Numbered from the stretch's first letter, positions 1 to 6,414 are shown. The stretch is DNA of 12,066 nt from CAYYNP01 sp964472545 (GCA_964472545.1 CAYYNP010000301.1:1-12066); one strand, 5' to 3'. Program-made: numbers and translations. Notes: a model not told the origin generated them from the sequence alone.

Positions 1-1146
1 CCCCGCCCAGGTCGTGCGGGCCAGACGCTTGTACGCCACCATGCCCCTGGTTCTGAACTTGCGAGGGCCGAAGACTTCCGTGATGGCCGAGCCGATTTGG
101 CCAGCGTTCAACGGTCGGTAGCCCTGTTCCTTGCAATGGCTTCTATAAGCCGCCGTAACTTCACTTGCTTTGACTCTGGGAACCAGCCCCTTTTCCGTGG
201 TCTCGCCCTCTGGCGTTTCGTGCATGTTCTCTGCTACCCACTTCCTCAGTTCTTTTTGCGGGTCATAGACGCTATCAAGGCCGAGTGCCGCAGCGTGAGC
301 TTTGCCCTTGCTATTATAAATCGTGTTCCGTACCTTGAAGTAGCTCAGCGGTTCGCCGTCTTTCGTCCTCAGCCCTTCTTTTTTGGCCAGGGCCGTTACT
401 TGTGTAAGTGAGTAGCCTTGATTGCGAAGTGCAAAAAGTCTTGATAGAGTCGCTTCGCTCAACTGCTTCACGGTCACCTTGCGAGACTTCGCCGCACTAA
501 CGCGGTTCGATACCACCGTGATGTAGCTAATCAGTTCCTTAATCCATGCGTCTTGCTCCGTCGGGTCGGTCTCTTCTACGTCAAGGCAGACCACCTCCAC
601 CCCATTTCTTTTTGCAAGATGCTCAATCAGTGCCGTAAGAGCAGGAACACGCGACAGCCGGTCAAGGTATTCGCAGTAGATTCTTTTCACTTGGCCGTCT
701 AGCATCGCATCGACCAGCCGGTTGAGTTGTTCGCGGTTGCCGAACGCCGATGCACAGTCTTCATACACCGGTATCACGTTGGCATCTATGCCTTCTCTTT
801 CACTCACTTCTTTTTGCAGCCGTTCAATCTGCCGAGTCAAACTCCCCGCCTGTTTCTGATTGTGAGAAGATACCCGAGCGTAGATGGCTACGCCTTTGTG
901 TTCCGTGGTTTCCTCAACAATGCTCTCCTGCTCAATCCCATCGACGTAGCTCAATAGCGAAGCCGTAGAGATTCGCCAGTGTCCGCCTTCCGTTTGAAAG
1001 CCGGTCAGTTCGCCGGTATCCAGCAACGCTTTAATGCTGTTGCGACAGAGCCCGGCATATTGGGCCGCTTTGCCGGTCGTTACATACGCCCTGGTGGCGA
1101 TGGTGTTGCAGGAGAGAGACTTACCTGAGACAATAGTAGAAGTCAT
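1..1146 (-). CDS. IS607-type serine recombinase with long C-terminal extension (3' end cut by window edge)
   Basis: A site-specific DNA recombinase, read on the minus strand from ATG at 1146. The frame stays open for 382 codons to the left edge, so the C-terminus is missing. Residues about 21-70 form a MerR/excisionase-type helix-turn-helix ending in GGHWRI. Residues about 86-225 are the resolvase catalytic domain, with YARVSS (S93 the likely nucleophile, R91) and the LDRLSR motif (D162, R163, R166), so the active site looks intact. N-terminal HTH before the catalytic domain is the IS607 TnpA order, but those proteins are usually about 200 aa. Residues about 235-280 resemble the recombinase-domain HTH, and about 321-378 (VPRVKASEVTAAYRSHCKEQ onward) resemble the winged helix at the end of phage/plasmid D5-type primases (inference). 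A GAGG Shine-Dalgarno lies 7 nt upstream. The lower GC than in neighbouring genes suggests transfer. No TnpB is visible. Confidence 0.85.
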   Translation of the reverse strand, partial: MTSTIVSGKSLSCNTIATRAYVTTGKAAQYAGLCRNSIKALLDTGELTGFQTEGGHWRISTASLLSYVDGIEQESIVEETTEHKGVAIYARVSSHNQKQAGSLTRQIERLQKEVSEREGIDANVIPVYEDCASAFGNREQLNRLVDAMLDGQVKRIYCEYLDRLSRVPALTALIEHLAKRNGVEVVCLDVEETDPTEQDAWIKELISYITVVSNRVSAAKSRKVTVKQLSEATLSRLFALRNQGYSLTQVTALAKKEGLRTKDGEPLSYFKVRNTIYNSKGKAHAAALGLDSVYDPQKELRKWVAENMHETPEGETTEKGLVPRVKASEVTAAYRSHCKEQGYRPLNAGQIGSAITEVFGPRKFRTRGMVAYKRLARTTWAG

Positions 1147-1250
1147 GACAGTACCTCAATTACTGTTGTGGTTAGGGGAGGTTGGAAGTGCCAGCTTCCT
1201 TCCTTCCCGTTTTTTTAGTGGCTCGACAGCCAAGCCACCGAACACCTATG

Positions 1251-1278
1251 ATTATACGCTTATCGACCAAAAGCGCAA
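1251..1278 (-). promoter_or_regulatory. Putative sigma70-like promoter of the serine recombinase
   Basis: On the minus strand a perfect -10 hexamer TATAAT (plus coordinates 1251-1256) is preceded after 16 bp by TTGCGC (1273-1278), which matches only the TTG of the -35 consensus. It lies about 100 bp upstream of the recombinase ATG in AT-richer DNA. The -10 is convincing and the -35 is weak. Confidence 0.5.
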
Positions 1279-1321
1279 TAGATAAGCCATGGAAAATGGC
1301 AGTTCTGACAGATTTTTATAG

Positions 1322-1381
1322 CGAGGAACGAGCGCCGAGCCCCCAGGGTGCGGCCTCTGGGGGCGGACCACTCGTTCCTCG
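1322..1381. repeat. Composite palindromic element upstream of the glycan gene cluster
   Basis: Outer arms CGAGGAACGAG (1322-1332) and CTCGTTCCTCG (1371-1381) are a perfect 11-bp inverted repeat. Inside it, GCCCCCAG (1339-1346) and CTGGGGGC (1357-1364) form a second 8-bp stem. The nested two-stem design in about 60 bp resembles REP/BIME-type intergenic elements. No T-run follows, so it is not an obvious intrinsic terminator. It sits 38 bp before the first gene of the cluster and could affect the leader of that transcript. Confidence 0.7.
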
Positions 1382-1419
1382 TATTCCGACCCCAGCCACC
1401 CCCAATAGAAAAACGCCCC

Positions 1420-1926
1420 ATGAAAACGCTCGTCTACGGCATGCAATCCGGCGGGGCCTCGTTCGTAACGTTCTGCCTGGCACAACGGCCGAACACGATT
1501 GCCGTGGTCGATTTGTTTTGCCGTGAAGAAGCACCGTCATTGGACGAGGAAGCCGGCAGGCACGACGTGATCCTCAAGTGCGTGGTCAACACGGGCGTGT
1601 CGCTGCAAACGCAAATCGAACGCTTCCGCCCCGATCGCCTGGTGTTGGCCACCCGGAATATCGACGACGTCGCCGCAAGTCTCGAAACGAAACCCTATCG
1701 CGACCTGGGCGGGGCGATTCGGCAGAAGCTGGCGATCTACCGCGACACGTTGCTCAGACGCCTGCGTCTTTTCGATGAGGTCCTCGCCTACGAACGGCAC
1801 GCCGCCGAGCCGCCGACGATCTGCCGCGGCCAACGTGAAATCCTCGACTTCAACGCGGCCCATTCCCACTGGTGCCGCCGGTTCTTCGGACGCAAGTGGG
1901 GCTTCGGCGGCCTGGTAACGTCGTGA
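1420..1926 (+). CDS. Small sulfotransferase-like protein
   Basis: A 168-aa protein with features of PAPS-dependent sulfotransferases, which move sulfate from PAPS to a glycan or other hydroxyl group. The N-terminal GMQSGGASFVTF (residues 7-18) fits the phosphosulfate-binding loop, and LATRNIDDVAASL (76-88) fits the 3'-phosphate-binding motif (RNxxDVAxSL type). RKWGFGG near the end could be the third nucleotide-binding motif. It is shorter than most sulfotransferases (about 250-300 aa), as expected of a minimal version. I chose the ATG at 1420 because the P-loop follows directly; an in-frame ATG at 1348 would read through the palindrome at 1322-1381. There is no Shine-Dalgarno before 1420. It is the first gene of a same-strand glycosyltransferase cluster, which supports a role in glycan decoration. 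The family call is by motif only. Confidence 0.72.
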   Translation: MKTLVYGMQSGGASFVTFCLAQRPNTIAVVDLFCREEAPSLDEEAGRHDVILKCVVNTGVSLQTQIERFRPDRLVLATRNIDDVAASLETKPYRDLGGAIRQKLAIYRDTLLRRLRLFDEVLAYERHAAEPPTICRGQREILDFNAAHSHWCRRFFGRKWGFGGLVTS

Positions 1927-1932
1927 AATCCT

Positions 1933-2008
1933 GTGTGCCACTGCTTCGCAGAAGCAGTGCCTCCAGCGGTAGTGCATACAGCACTGCTTCTACGAAGCAG
2001 TGGCACAC
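1933..2008. repeat. Composite REP-like palindrome (two hairpins in inverted orientation)
   Basis: Arm 1 (1933-1960) and arm 2 (1981-2008) are inverted copies, identical at 27 of 28 positions. Each arm is itself a hairpin: CACTGCTTC-GCA-GAAGCAGTG (1939-1959) and CACTGCTTC-TAC-GAAGCAGTG (1982-2002). A 20-bp spacer separates them. It fills most of the 107-bp gap between the sulfotransferase-like gene and the next glycosyltransferase. There is no T-tract. The one mismatch between the arms lies in the 3-nt loop, so both stems are fully paired. No RAYT transposase is visible in the window. Confidence 0.85.
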
Positions 2009-2033
2009 CAAACAACGCCGAAAACACGAAACT

Positions 2034-2717
2034 ATGAGCCTGACCGTCTGTCTGCTGAACTTCAAACGTCCGGACAACCTCCGCCGCATCCTCGACCGGC
2101 TGGCGGAGCAGACGATTTGCGAGCAGATGAGCATCTTCCTCTGGAACAACGCCACGGCGCCGTTTCGCCACCCGGCCGTCGACTGGCAGGTCGACTCCAG
2201 CCGCAATGCCGTCTGTCCGCCGCGGTGGTGGATGGCCGTGCATGCGGAAACGGAGTTCGTGGCCACGCTGGACGACGACCTGATTCCGGCCGACGAGCGG
2301 GTGTTTGCCGACGCGCTCGACGTTGCCCAAGGGCAGCGACCTACGTGTGCGATCGGCCCGTTCGGCGTGATCCTCCAGCCCGGGCGGCCGTACTTCCCGC
2401 ACGTCGACGTCCGTTGTCCGCCGCAAGACACGCCGGTCGACTTGATCTTGGGGCGTTGTCTGATCGCGCGGACGGCCGCGTTGCGGACGGCGCTGCGTTT
2501 GGGCGATCTCGTTGGCGGTGAAGACGACGGCGTAGGCGACGACATCGCCGTCTGTGGGGCCCTGGCGGCCGGACGTCGTGGGCGTCACCTGGTGCCCGGC
2601 CGTCTTGCGGCGCGATTCGAGGAGTTGCCCGCCGCCGGCGAGGCGCTGGAACGGCATCCCGAGCACCCTCGTCGGCGCGAGGCCACCCGACGCCGCTGGT
2701 TTCCGGAGGACGCATGA
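2034..2717 (+). CDS. Family 2-like (GT-A fold) glycosyltransferase
   Basis: A 227-aa protein with the layout of a GT-A glycosyltransferase, an inverting enzyme that would use a nucleotide-sugar donor in the cytoplasm. Residues 1-25 (MSLTVCLLNFKRPDNLRRIL onward) are the typical first strand and helix of GT2 proteins. VATLDDDLIPAD (residues 77-88) gives the metal-binding DxD motif, with D80-D82. GGEDDGVGDD (161-170) lies where GT2 enzymes keep the catalytic acidic residue. The start is the ATG at 2034; a longer in-frame ATG at 1872 would translate the palindromic element at 1933-2008 and was rejected. There is no Shine-Dalgarno. The stop overlaps the start of the next gene, so the two are probably translationally coupled. 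Donor and acceptor cannot be told from sequence. Confidence 0.8.
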   Translation: MSLTVCLLNFKRPDNLRRILDRLAEQTICEQMSIFLWNNATAPFRHPAVDWQVDSSRNAVCPPRWWMAVHAETEFVATLDDDLIPADERVFADALDVAQGQRPTCAIGPFGVILQPGRPYFPHVDVRCPPQDTPVDLILGRCLIARTAALRTALRLGDLVGGEDDGVGDDIAVCGALAAGRRGRHLVPGRLAARFEELPAAGEALERHPEHPRRREATRRRWFPEDA

Positions 2718-3322
2718 TGCAGTGGACGGTCGCCGTGACCACCGCCCCGCGGCCGGTGCCGACGCTGGAAGCGACGCTCGCCGGGCTGGCGCGTGCAGGA
2801 TGGCAGGATATCGAAGTGATTGCCGACACCGGCCGGGCCGGAGCTTGGGCGACGTGGTTGAAGGCCTTGGGGAAGTCACTCGCCCGCCGTCCGGCCCCCG
2901 ATGCGCTGCTGCTCTGCCAGGACGACGCCGCATTCTGCCGCGGCCTGCGCGACTACCTCGAACGCACGCTCTGGCCCAATCCACAAGCGGCCCTTTGCTC
3001 ACCCTATTGTCCCGCCGTGTATCGCGGCCCGCAGCGCGGCTGGCATCGCGAAGACCGCGGCTGGCAGTTGATCGGGGCCGTCTGTTGGGCCATCCCACGG
3101 GCGGCGGCCGAGGCCATGTTTGAGGCACTGCGGCGTCAGAAGGCCGAGAAGCACGTCGACGCCCGAGTGGGGCGTTGGGCGGAGCAGACGAGGCGCTCCG
3201 TCTGGTATCACACGCCTTCGCTGGTGCAACACATCGCCGACGCCAACTCGACGCTGGGCTACGCCGCGCAGCCCGACCTGCGACAAGCGGCCGACTTCAT
3301 CGGGGAGGACGCTGCGCCGTGA
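2714..3322 (+). CDS. DxD-containing glycosyltransferase-like protein, copy 1 of a tandem pair
   Basis: A 202-aa protein of unknown substrate. It starts like a GT-A enzyme (WTVAVTTAPRPVPTLEATLA), then LLCQDDAAFCRGL (residues 66-78) gives a DxD-type acidic motif. A C-terminal WYHTPSLVQHIADANSTLG (164-182) is shared with the next gene. That QH(I/V)-x-S element recalls GT54/MGAT4-type N-acetylglucosaminyltransferases, but only as an inference. The first ATG (2714) overlaps the upstream stop as ATGA. A second ATG at 2717 lies 7 nt after GGAGG (2705-2709), a better spacing, so the true start may be one codon later. The next gene is a diverged tandem duplicate with the same length and motif order. 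Confidence 0.75.
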   Translation: MMQWTVAVTTAPRPVPTLEATLAGLARAGWQDIEVIADTGRAGAWATWLKALGKSLARRPAPDALLLCQDDAAFCRGLRDYLERTLWPNPQAALCSPYCPAVYRGPQRGWHREDRGWQLIGAVCWAIPRAAAEAMFEALRRQKAEKHVDARVGRWAEQTRRSVWYHTPSLVQHIADANSTLGYAAQPDLRQAADFIGEDAAP

Positions 3323-3942
3323 ATTGGGCAACCGTCGTACTCACCGCCCCGCGCCCCCGCCCTACGCTCGATCGGACGTTGGCCAGTCTCCGCCGGGCCG
3401 GCTGGTCCGATTGCCTCGTATCGGGCGATCCGCTGCAAACGGGCCAGTTCCCCGCCTGGCTGCGAGCGCTCGACCTGGCAATGCGGCGGATTCCCAAAGC
3501 CGACGCCTACTTCATTGCCGAAGACGACGCCGTCTTCTGCCGCGGCCTGAGGCAATACCTCGAGCGGTCGCTCTGGCCGGACAAGACTGGCCGGCTGGCC
3601 CTCTGCTCGCCATATACGCCGGGCGTGTATCGGGTCGAACGCCGAGGATGGAACACGCAACAACGCGGTTTCCATCTGGTTGCCGCGGTGAGTTGGGTCT
3701 TGCCGTCGGAGACGGCCCGCCGTGTGCTCGAAGATCTCTCCCCGCTGCTGCAAACGGCCGACGCCCGGCGCGGCGCCGATTATCTCGTCGGCGATTGGGC
3801 CGAGCGAACCGGCCGTAGCGTCTGGTACCACACGCCCTCGCTGGCACAACATATCGGACTGCGAAACTCCGCGCTGGGCGACGACAACGTCGGCCCCATG
3901 CGCGAGGCCGACGATTTCATCGGAGAGGAGGCCACCCCGTGA
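3319..3942 (+). CDS. DxD-containing glycosyltransferase-like protein, copy 2 of a tandem pair
   Basis: A 207-aa paralogue of the preceding gene, with the same order of motifs: N-terminal WATVVLTAPRPRPTLDRTLA, the acidic motif FIAEDDAVFCRGL (residues 65-77), LCSPYTPGVYR, a WVLP segment, WYHTPSLAQHIGLRNSALG (169-187) and a tail ending DFIGEEATP. The start is GTG at 3319, overlapping the upstream stop as GTGA, with GGGGAGGA about 9 nt upstream. An in-frame ATG at 3175 was rejected because it lies deep inside the upstream gene and loses the homologous start. This copy keeps EDD where the first has QDD, so it may be the more typical metal binder. Activity is inferred from the GT-A-like layout and the glycosyltransferase neighbours; the substrate is unknown. 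Confidence 0.75.
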   Translation: MNWATVVLTAPRPRPTLDRTLASLRRAGWSDCLVSGDPLQTGQFPAWLRALDLAMRRIPKADAYFIAEDDAVFCRGLRQYLERSLWPDKTGRLALCSPYTPGVYRVERRGWNTQQRGFHLVAAVSWVLPSETARRVLEDLSPLLQTADARRGADYLVGDWAERTGRSVWYHTPSLAQHIGLRNSALGDDNVGPMREADDFIGEEATP

Positions 3943-4670
3943 AGATCGCCGCCGTCTGTTGTACGTACTTGCGCCCGAGAACGCTAGGCTACATGATACG
4001 GTGTTTCTTACGGCAAGACTACCCGATCGAGAAACGAGAGTTGATCGTGTTGGACGACGCCGGGCAATACGACGACCAACAAGGCGACGGCTGGCGGCTG
4101 GTTTCGACTCGGCGGCGATTCGCCACCCTCGGCCAAAAGCGCAACGCGGCCGCCGATCTGATTGCCGACGACACCGAGGCGGTCGCCGTCTGGGACGACG
4201 ACGACCTCTATCTGCCGTGGGCGTTGAGTGCGTCGGCTGCCGCGCTGGAAAAGGCCGACTGGTCGCGGCCGTCGGTAGTGTTGCATCCAAAACCTCGAGC
4301 CGGCGCCGTTGAATTGCATCAGCACGAAACGGGCGGACTGTTTCACGGCGGTTGGGCATTCACCCGGCAGATCTTCCAACGCGCCGGCGGCTACCCGGCG
4401 ATCGACAACGGCGAAGACCAGGCGTTGGCGCGACGCCTGCGGCGCGTTGGGGCACGCGTGGCCGATCCGATCCGGTTGGGCATCCGGCCGTTCTACATCT
4501 ACCCGTGGGGCAACGCCGATGGTTGGCACCTTTCCGGCATGGGCCGCGACGGTTATCGGCGGCTCGGTGGGCTAAGATCGGAGCCGACGATGCTGGAGAT
4601 TGCCGACCCACCGGGCCTCGATCTGAGCTGCCCCCGAATCGTGCCGGGCGTGCGCCCAAGGGTGTTTTGA
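3939..4670 (+). CDS. Family 2 (GT-A) glycosyltransferase
   Basis: A 243-aa glycosyltransferase with clear GT2 features. The N-terminus MKIAAVCCTYLRPRTLGYMI is the typical first strand and helix. LIVLDDAG (residues 35-42) carries the nucleotide-binding aspartate. KRNAAADLI (67-75) and VWDDDDLYLP (84-93) supply the DxD motif. NGEDQALARRL (157-167) fits the ED catalytic-base motif of GT2 enzymes. A PWGNADGWHLSGMG stretch follows near residues 189-202. It starts with GTG at 3939, overlapping the upstream stop as GTGA, with a strong purine-rich Shine-Dalgarno (GGAGAGGAGG, 3921-3930) that lies inside the upstream coding sequence. It is the last of the coupled genes; a 180-bp repeat block follows its stop. 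Confidence 0.85.
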   Translation: MKIAAVCCTYLRPRTLGYMIRCFLRQDYPIEKRELIVLDDAGQYDDQQGDGWRLVSTRRRFATLGQKRNAAADLIADDTEAVAVWDDDDLYLPWALSASAAALEKADWSRPSVVLHPKPRAGAVELHQHETGGLFHGGWAFTRQIFQRAGGYPAIDNGEDQALARRLRRVGARVADPIRLGIRPFYIYPWGNADGWHLSGMGRDGYRRLGGLRSEPTMLEIADPPGLDLSCPRIVPGVRPRVF

Positions 4671-4696
4671 CGCGTCGCGACAGCGATGGGTGAATA

Positions 4697-4778
4697 TGGC
4701 CTTCGGCCAATCGGCTCCACTTCGGTTCGACCTCCTGGGGCGTTGCCCCAGGCTACGGTGAAATTGGCCTTCGGCCAA
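4697..4778. repeat. Intergenic block of three hairpins with a direct repeat
   Basis: Three palindromes in a row: TGGCC-TTC-GGCCA (4697-4709), CCTGGGGC-GTT-GCCCCAGG (4734-4752) and TTGGCC-TTC-GGCCAA (4764-4778). The first and third sit in a nearly identical context (TGAA, 1-3 nt, then GGCCTTCGGCCAA), forming a direct repeat around the central hairpin. There is no T-run, so it is not a standard terminator. The block separates the last GT2 gene from the GT4-like gene and looks like a dispersed intergenic repeat. Confidence 0.8.
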
Positions 4779-4797
4779 AGCTCTCGCCCTACGGACT

Positions 4798-4845
4798 CCC
4801 CCAGTCCCAAGCCCCCAGTCCCAAGCCCCCAGTCCCCAACCCCCA
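4798..4845. repeat. Short C-rich tandem repeat (14-bp unit)
   Basis: Two exact copies of CCCCCAGTCCCAAG (4798-4811, 4812-4825), then a near copy with one extra C and a final A-to-C change (4826-4840), then a truncated copy. It directly abuts the region where the next gene should start, and contains no in-frame ATG, GTG or TTG for that gene. Confidence 0.8.
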
Positions 4846-4854
4846 GCCATCCAC

Positions 4855-5721
4855 CTGCACCCCGTTCGCCTCATCCGTGAAGTCACCCCGCCCGGCGGCT
4901 CCGGTCCGTTCAATGGGCAGTACGCCCTGCAAAAGGCGTTGCGGGCGCGGCTGCCCGATTGGCTTTCGATCGGCGGGACGCTCCGCAGCGGCGAGATGCC
5001 GTGGATCTGGTGTTGGAAGGACCGCGGCCTGGCGGTGGAGCGTGCCGCCGCGGGGCGGCCGTTCGTGGTGGGGCCGAACGTGCTGTTTGTTCACAGCCGA
5101 CGGCCGTGTGGGGCACCGGGCGAGCGCGAAATCTGCCGCGCCGCAAGCTGCCGGACGATCTTCACCGAGTCGGCCTGGTATCGCGAGTTGATCCGTCGGC
5201 ACCTCGGGCCGGCCAATCTTGCGCCGATCGTGCTCTGGCCCTACCCGATCGATCCGAAGCCCGGCGGCCCTTTGCCGGCGGAGTACGATCTGCTGATCTA
5301 TGCCAAAGGCAATTACTCTCGCGGCGTCGTCGCTCGGCTGGTGCAGCGTTTTCGGCGGGTCCGCGTGTTGATCTACGGACGATTCCAACGCGAGGAACTC
5401 TACGACGCGGCCCGCCGGTCGCGTTGCTGCGTCTACCTTTCCACCGACGACCGCGGCCCGCTGGCGTTGGCCGAGATTCTGTTGTGTGGATGCCCCACGA
5501 TCGGCGTGGCCACCGGCGCCCCGTTTGTCGAGCCCGGCCACACCGGCGTAATCCTCGATCGGTTCGACCGGCAGGCGTGCGTCGACGCGGTGGAAACATG
5601 TCGTCAGCTCGGCCGAGAAGCCGTGACCGCGGCAGCGGCAGTTCAGTTCAACACAGGCCACATCGTCGACCGGATACTCCGTGCCCTGCAACAGGCATCG
5701 TGGCCAACGAGCATCTCGTAG
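4855..5721 (+). CDS. GT4-like glycosyltransferase with an abnormal 5' end
   Basis: A GT-B fold glycosyltransferase. The C-terminal half has the GT4 donor-site pattern: YLSTDDRGPLALAEILLCGC gives D-x7-E in place of the usual E-x7-E, then PTIGVATGAPFVEPGHTGVI. Upstream, YDLLIYAKGNYSRGVV fits the start of the second Rossmann domain. The first conventional start in frame is TTG at 4939. However, the frame is open back to 4762, and the stretch 4855-4938 encodes HPVRLIREVTPPGGSGPFNG, including the glycine-rich GGSGxF loop expected at the N-terminus of GT4 enzymes. No ATG, GTG or TTG exists in that stretch. I therefore place the N-terminus near the CTG at 4855, with low confidence in the exact codon; no Shine-Dalgarno is visible. 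The natural start may have been replaced by the adjacent repeats, making the gene weakly expressed or a recent pseudogene. Confidence 0.65.
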   Translation: MHPVRLIREVTPPGGSGPFNGQYALQKALRARLPDWLSIGGTLRSGEMPWIWCWKDRGLAVERAAAGRPFVVGPNVLFVHSRRPCGAPGEREICRAASCRTIFTESAWYRELIRRHLGPANLAPIVLWPYPIDPKPGGPLPAEYDLLIYAKGNYSRGVVARLVQRFRRVRVLIYGRFQREELYDAARRSRCCVYLSTDDRGPLALAEILLCGCPTIGVATGAPFVEPGHTGVILDRFDRQACVDAVETCRQLGREAVTAAAAVQFNTGHIVDRILRALQQASWPTSIS

Positions 5722-5741
5722 CCGACGAAACATTCGAGTCG

Positions 5742-5838
5742 ACTCACCACCCACCACTCACCACCCACCACTCTCCCCTCACCACCCTCCGCCCTCCACA
5801 AACCCCACGCAGCCACGTGTCGGTGCGTTTCGCGCACC
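5742..5838. repeat. Low-complexity tandem repeat plus hairpin in the convergent gap
   Basis: Two exact copies of ACTCACCACCCACC (5742-5755, 5756-5769) begin a pyrimidine-rich CACC stretch. This is followed by a separate hairpin GGTGCG-TTTCG-CGCACC (5822-5838). It fills the 127-bp gap between the GT4-like gene and the convergent regulator gene. The hairpin has no T-tract on either strand, so a terminator role is uncertain. Confidence 0.7.
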
Positions 5839-5848
5839 CTACAAGGCC

Positions 5849-6358
5849 TCATTCCCCGTCGGCGGCCACCTGCCGATAGAGCACCTCGACGATTCCGGCC
5901 AACGTCTCCGCCTGACTGCTTTCGAGCAAGACGTCGAGCTTCTCGTGCAACTCGCGTTTGCGGTTCATCTGCGCCACGGCGGCCAGCGCACCTTCGAAGC
6001 TCAGCGCCCCGCCGCTGCCCACGCGGCTGTGTAGCTCGTCGAAATCGGCCTCGGTCCAGCCGTCGAAAAGCTCTCGGTGCGTCTGCAAGACCTCTTCGAC
6101 CAGGGGATTGCTCTGGCGGTCGAAGTGCCGGTCGAAGTGGCGGTAGAGCAGTTGAGACGGATCGAGGAAGAACTCGTCGGCGGCCACGCCGAGTCCCTTG
6201 GCCAGGCGGTGGAGGGTTTGGGAATGCGGCTTGGCGGTGCCGGCCAGAATGCCGCGGATCGTCCGCTCGTCGAGGCTCGTCTTCTCGATGACCTGCGAGA
6301 TCGACCATCCCCGCTCGGCCATCAACCGCTGCAAGTTCTCGCTGGCGTGTTCGAACAT
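5849..6358 (-). CDS. XRE-family helix-turn-helix transcriptional regulator
   Basis: A 169-aa DNA-binding regulator. Residues about 6-64 form an XRE/Cro-type HTH: NLQRLMAERGWSISQVIEKT, then SLDERTIRGILAGTAKP and a helix LHRLAKGLGVAADEFF. A short repeat YRHFDRHFDRQ (about 71-81) follows, encoded by imperfect 12-bp units. The rest (about 85-165) is a mostly helical C-terminal region that may serve dimerisation. The start is ATG at 6358, because XRE domains usually begin within ten residues of the N-terminus; an in-frame ATG at 6409 is the alternative. No Shine-Dalgarno is seen. It is divergent from the 101-aa gene at 6521, and the shared promoter region carries two identical 8-bp boxes, so autoregulation and control of the neighbour are likely (inference). 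There is no protease or toxin domain. Confidence 0.85.
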   Translation of the reverse strand: MFEHASENLQRLMAERGWSISQVIEKTSLDERTIRGILAGTAKPHSQTLHRLAKGLGVAADEFFLDPSQLLYRHFDRHFDRQSNPLVEEVLQTHRELFDGWTEADFDELHSRVGSGGALSFEGALAAVAQMNRKRELHEKLDVLLESSQAETLAGIVEVLYRQVAADGE

Positions 6359-6414
6359 CCGACTGCGTCTACCACTGAAAGCCGCACGGGCGGCGAAATG
6401 TCTCGGCATCCCCG

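Noticed and set aside
1933..2008. Palindrome as an intrinsic terminator after the sulfotransferase-like gene
   Set aside because: No T-run follows either hairpin on either strand. The mirrored double-hairpin design fits a dispersed repeat better.
1788..3128. 446-codon open frame on the minus strand opposite the glycosyltransferase genes
   Set aside because: It is antisense to two genes with clear motifs and coupled starts. The product is Arg/Pro-rich with no domain, typical of a shadow frame in GC-rich DNA.
3259..4359. 366-codon minus-strand open frame
   Set aside because: It is antisense to the duplicated and GT2 genes, has low-complexity Arg-rich composition and no start signal.
4798..4845. 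Tandem repeats as a CRISPR array
   Set aside because: Units of 14-15 bp lie head to tail without spacers, and no cas gene is present.
4789..5757. 322-codon minus-strand open frame
   Set aside because: It is antisense to the GT4-like gene and reads through the C-rich tandem repeat.
5742..5769. Tandem CACC repeats as an iteron-type origin
   Set aside because: Only two exact copies lie in low-complexity sequence between convergent genes, with no replication gene nearby.
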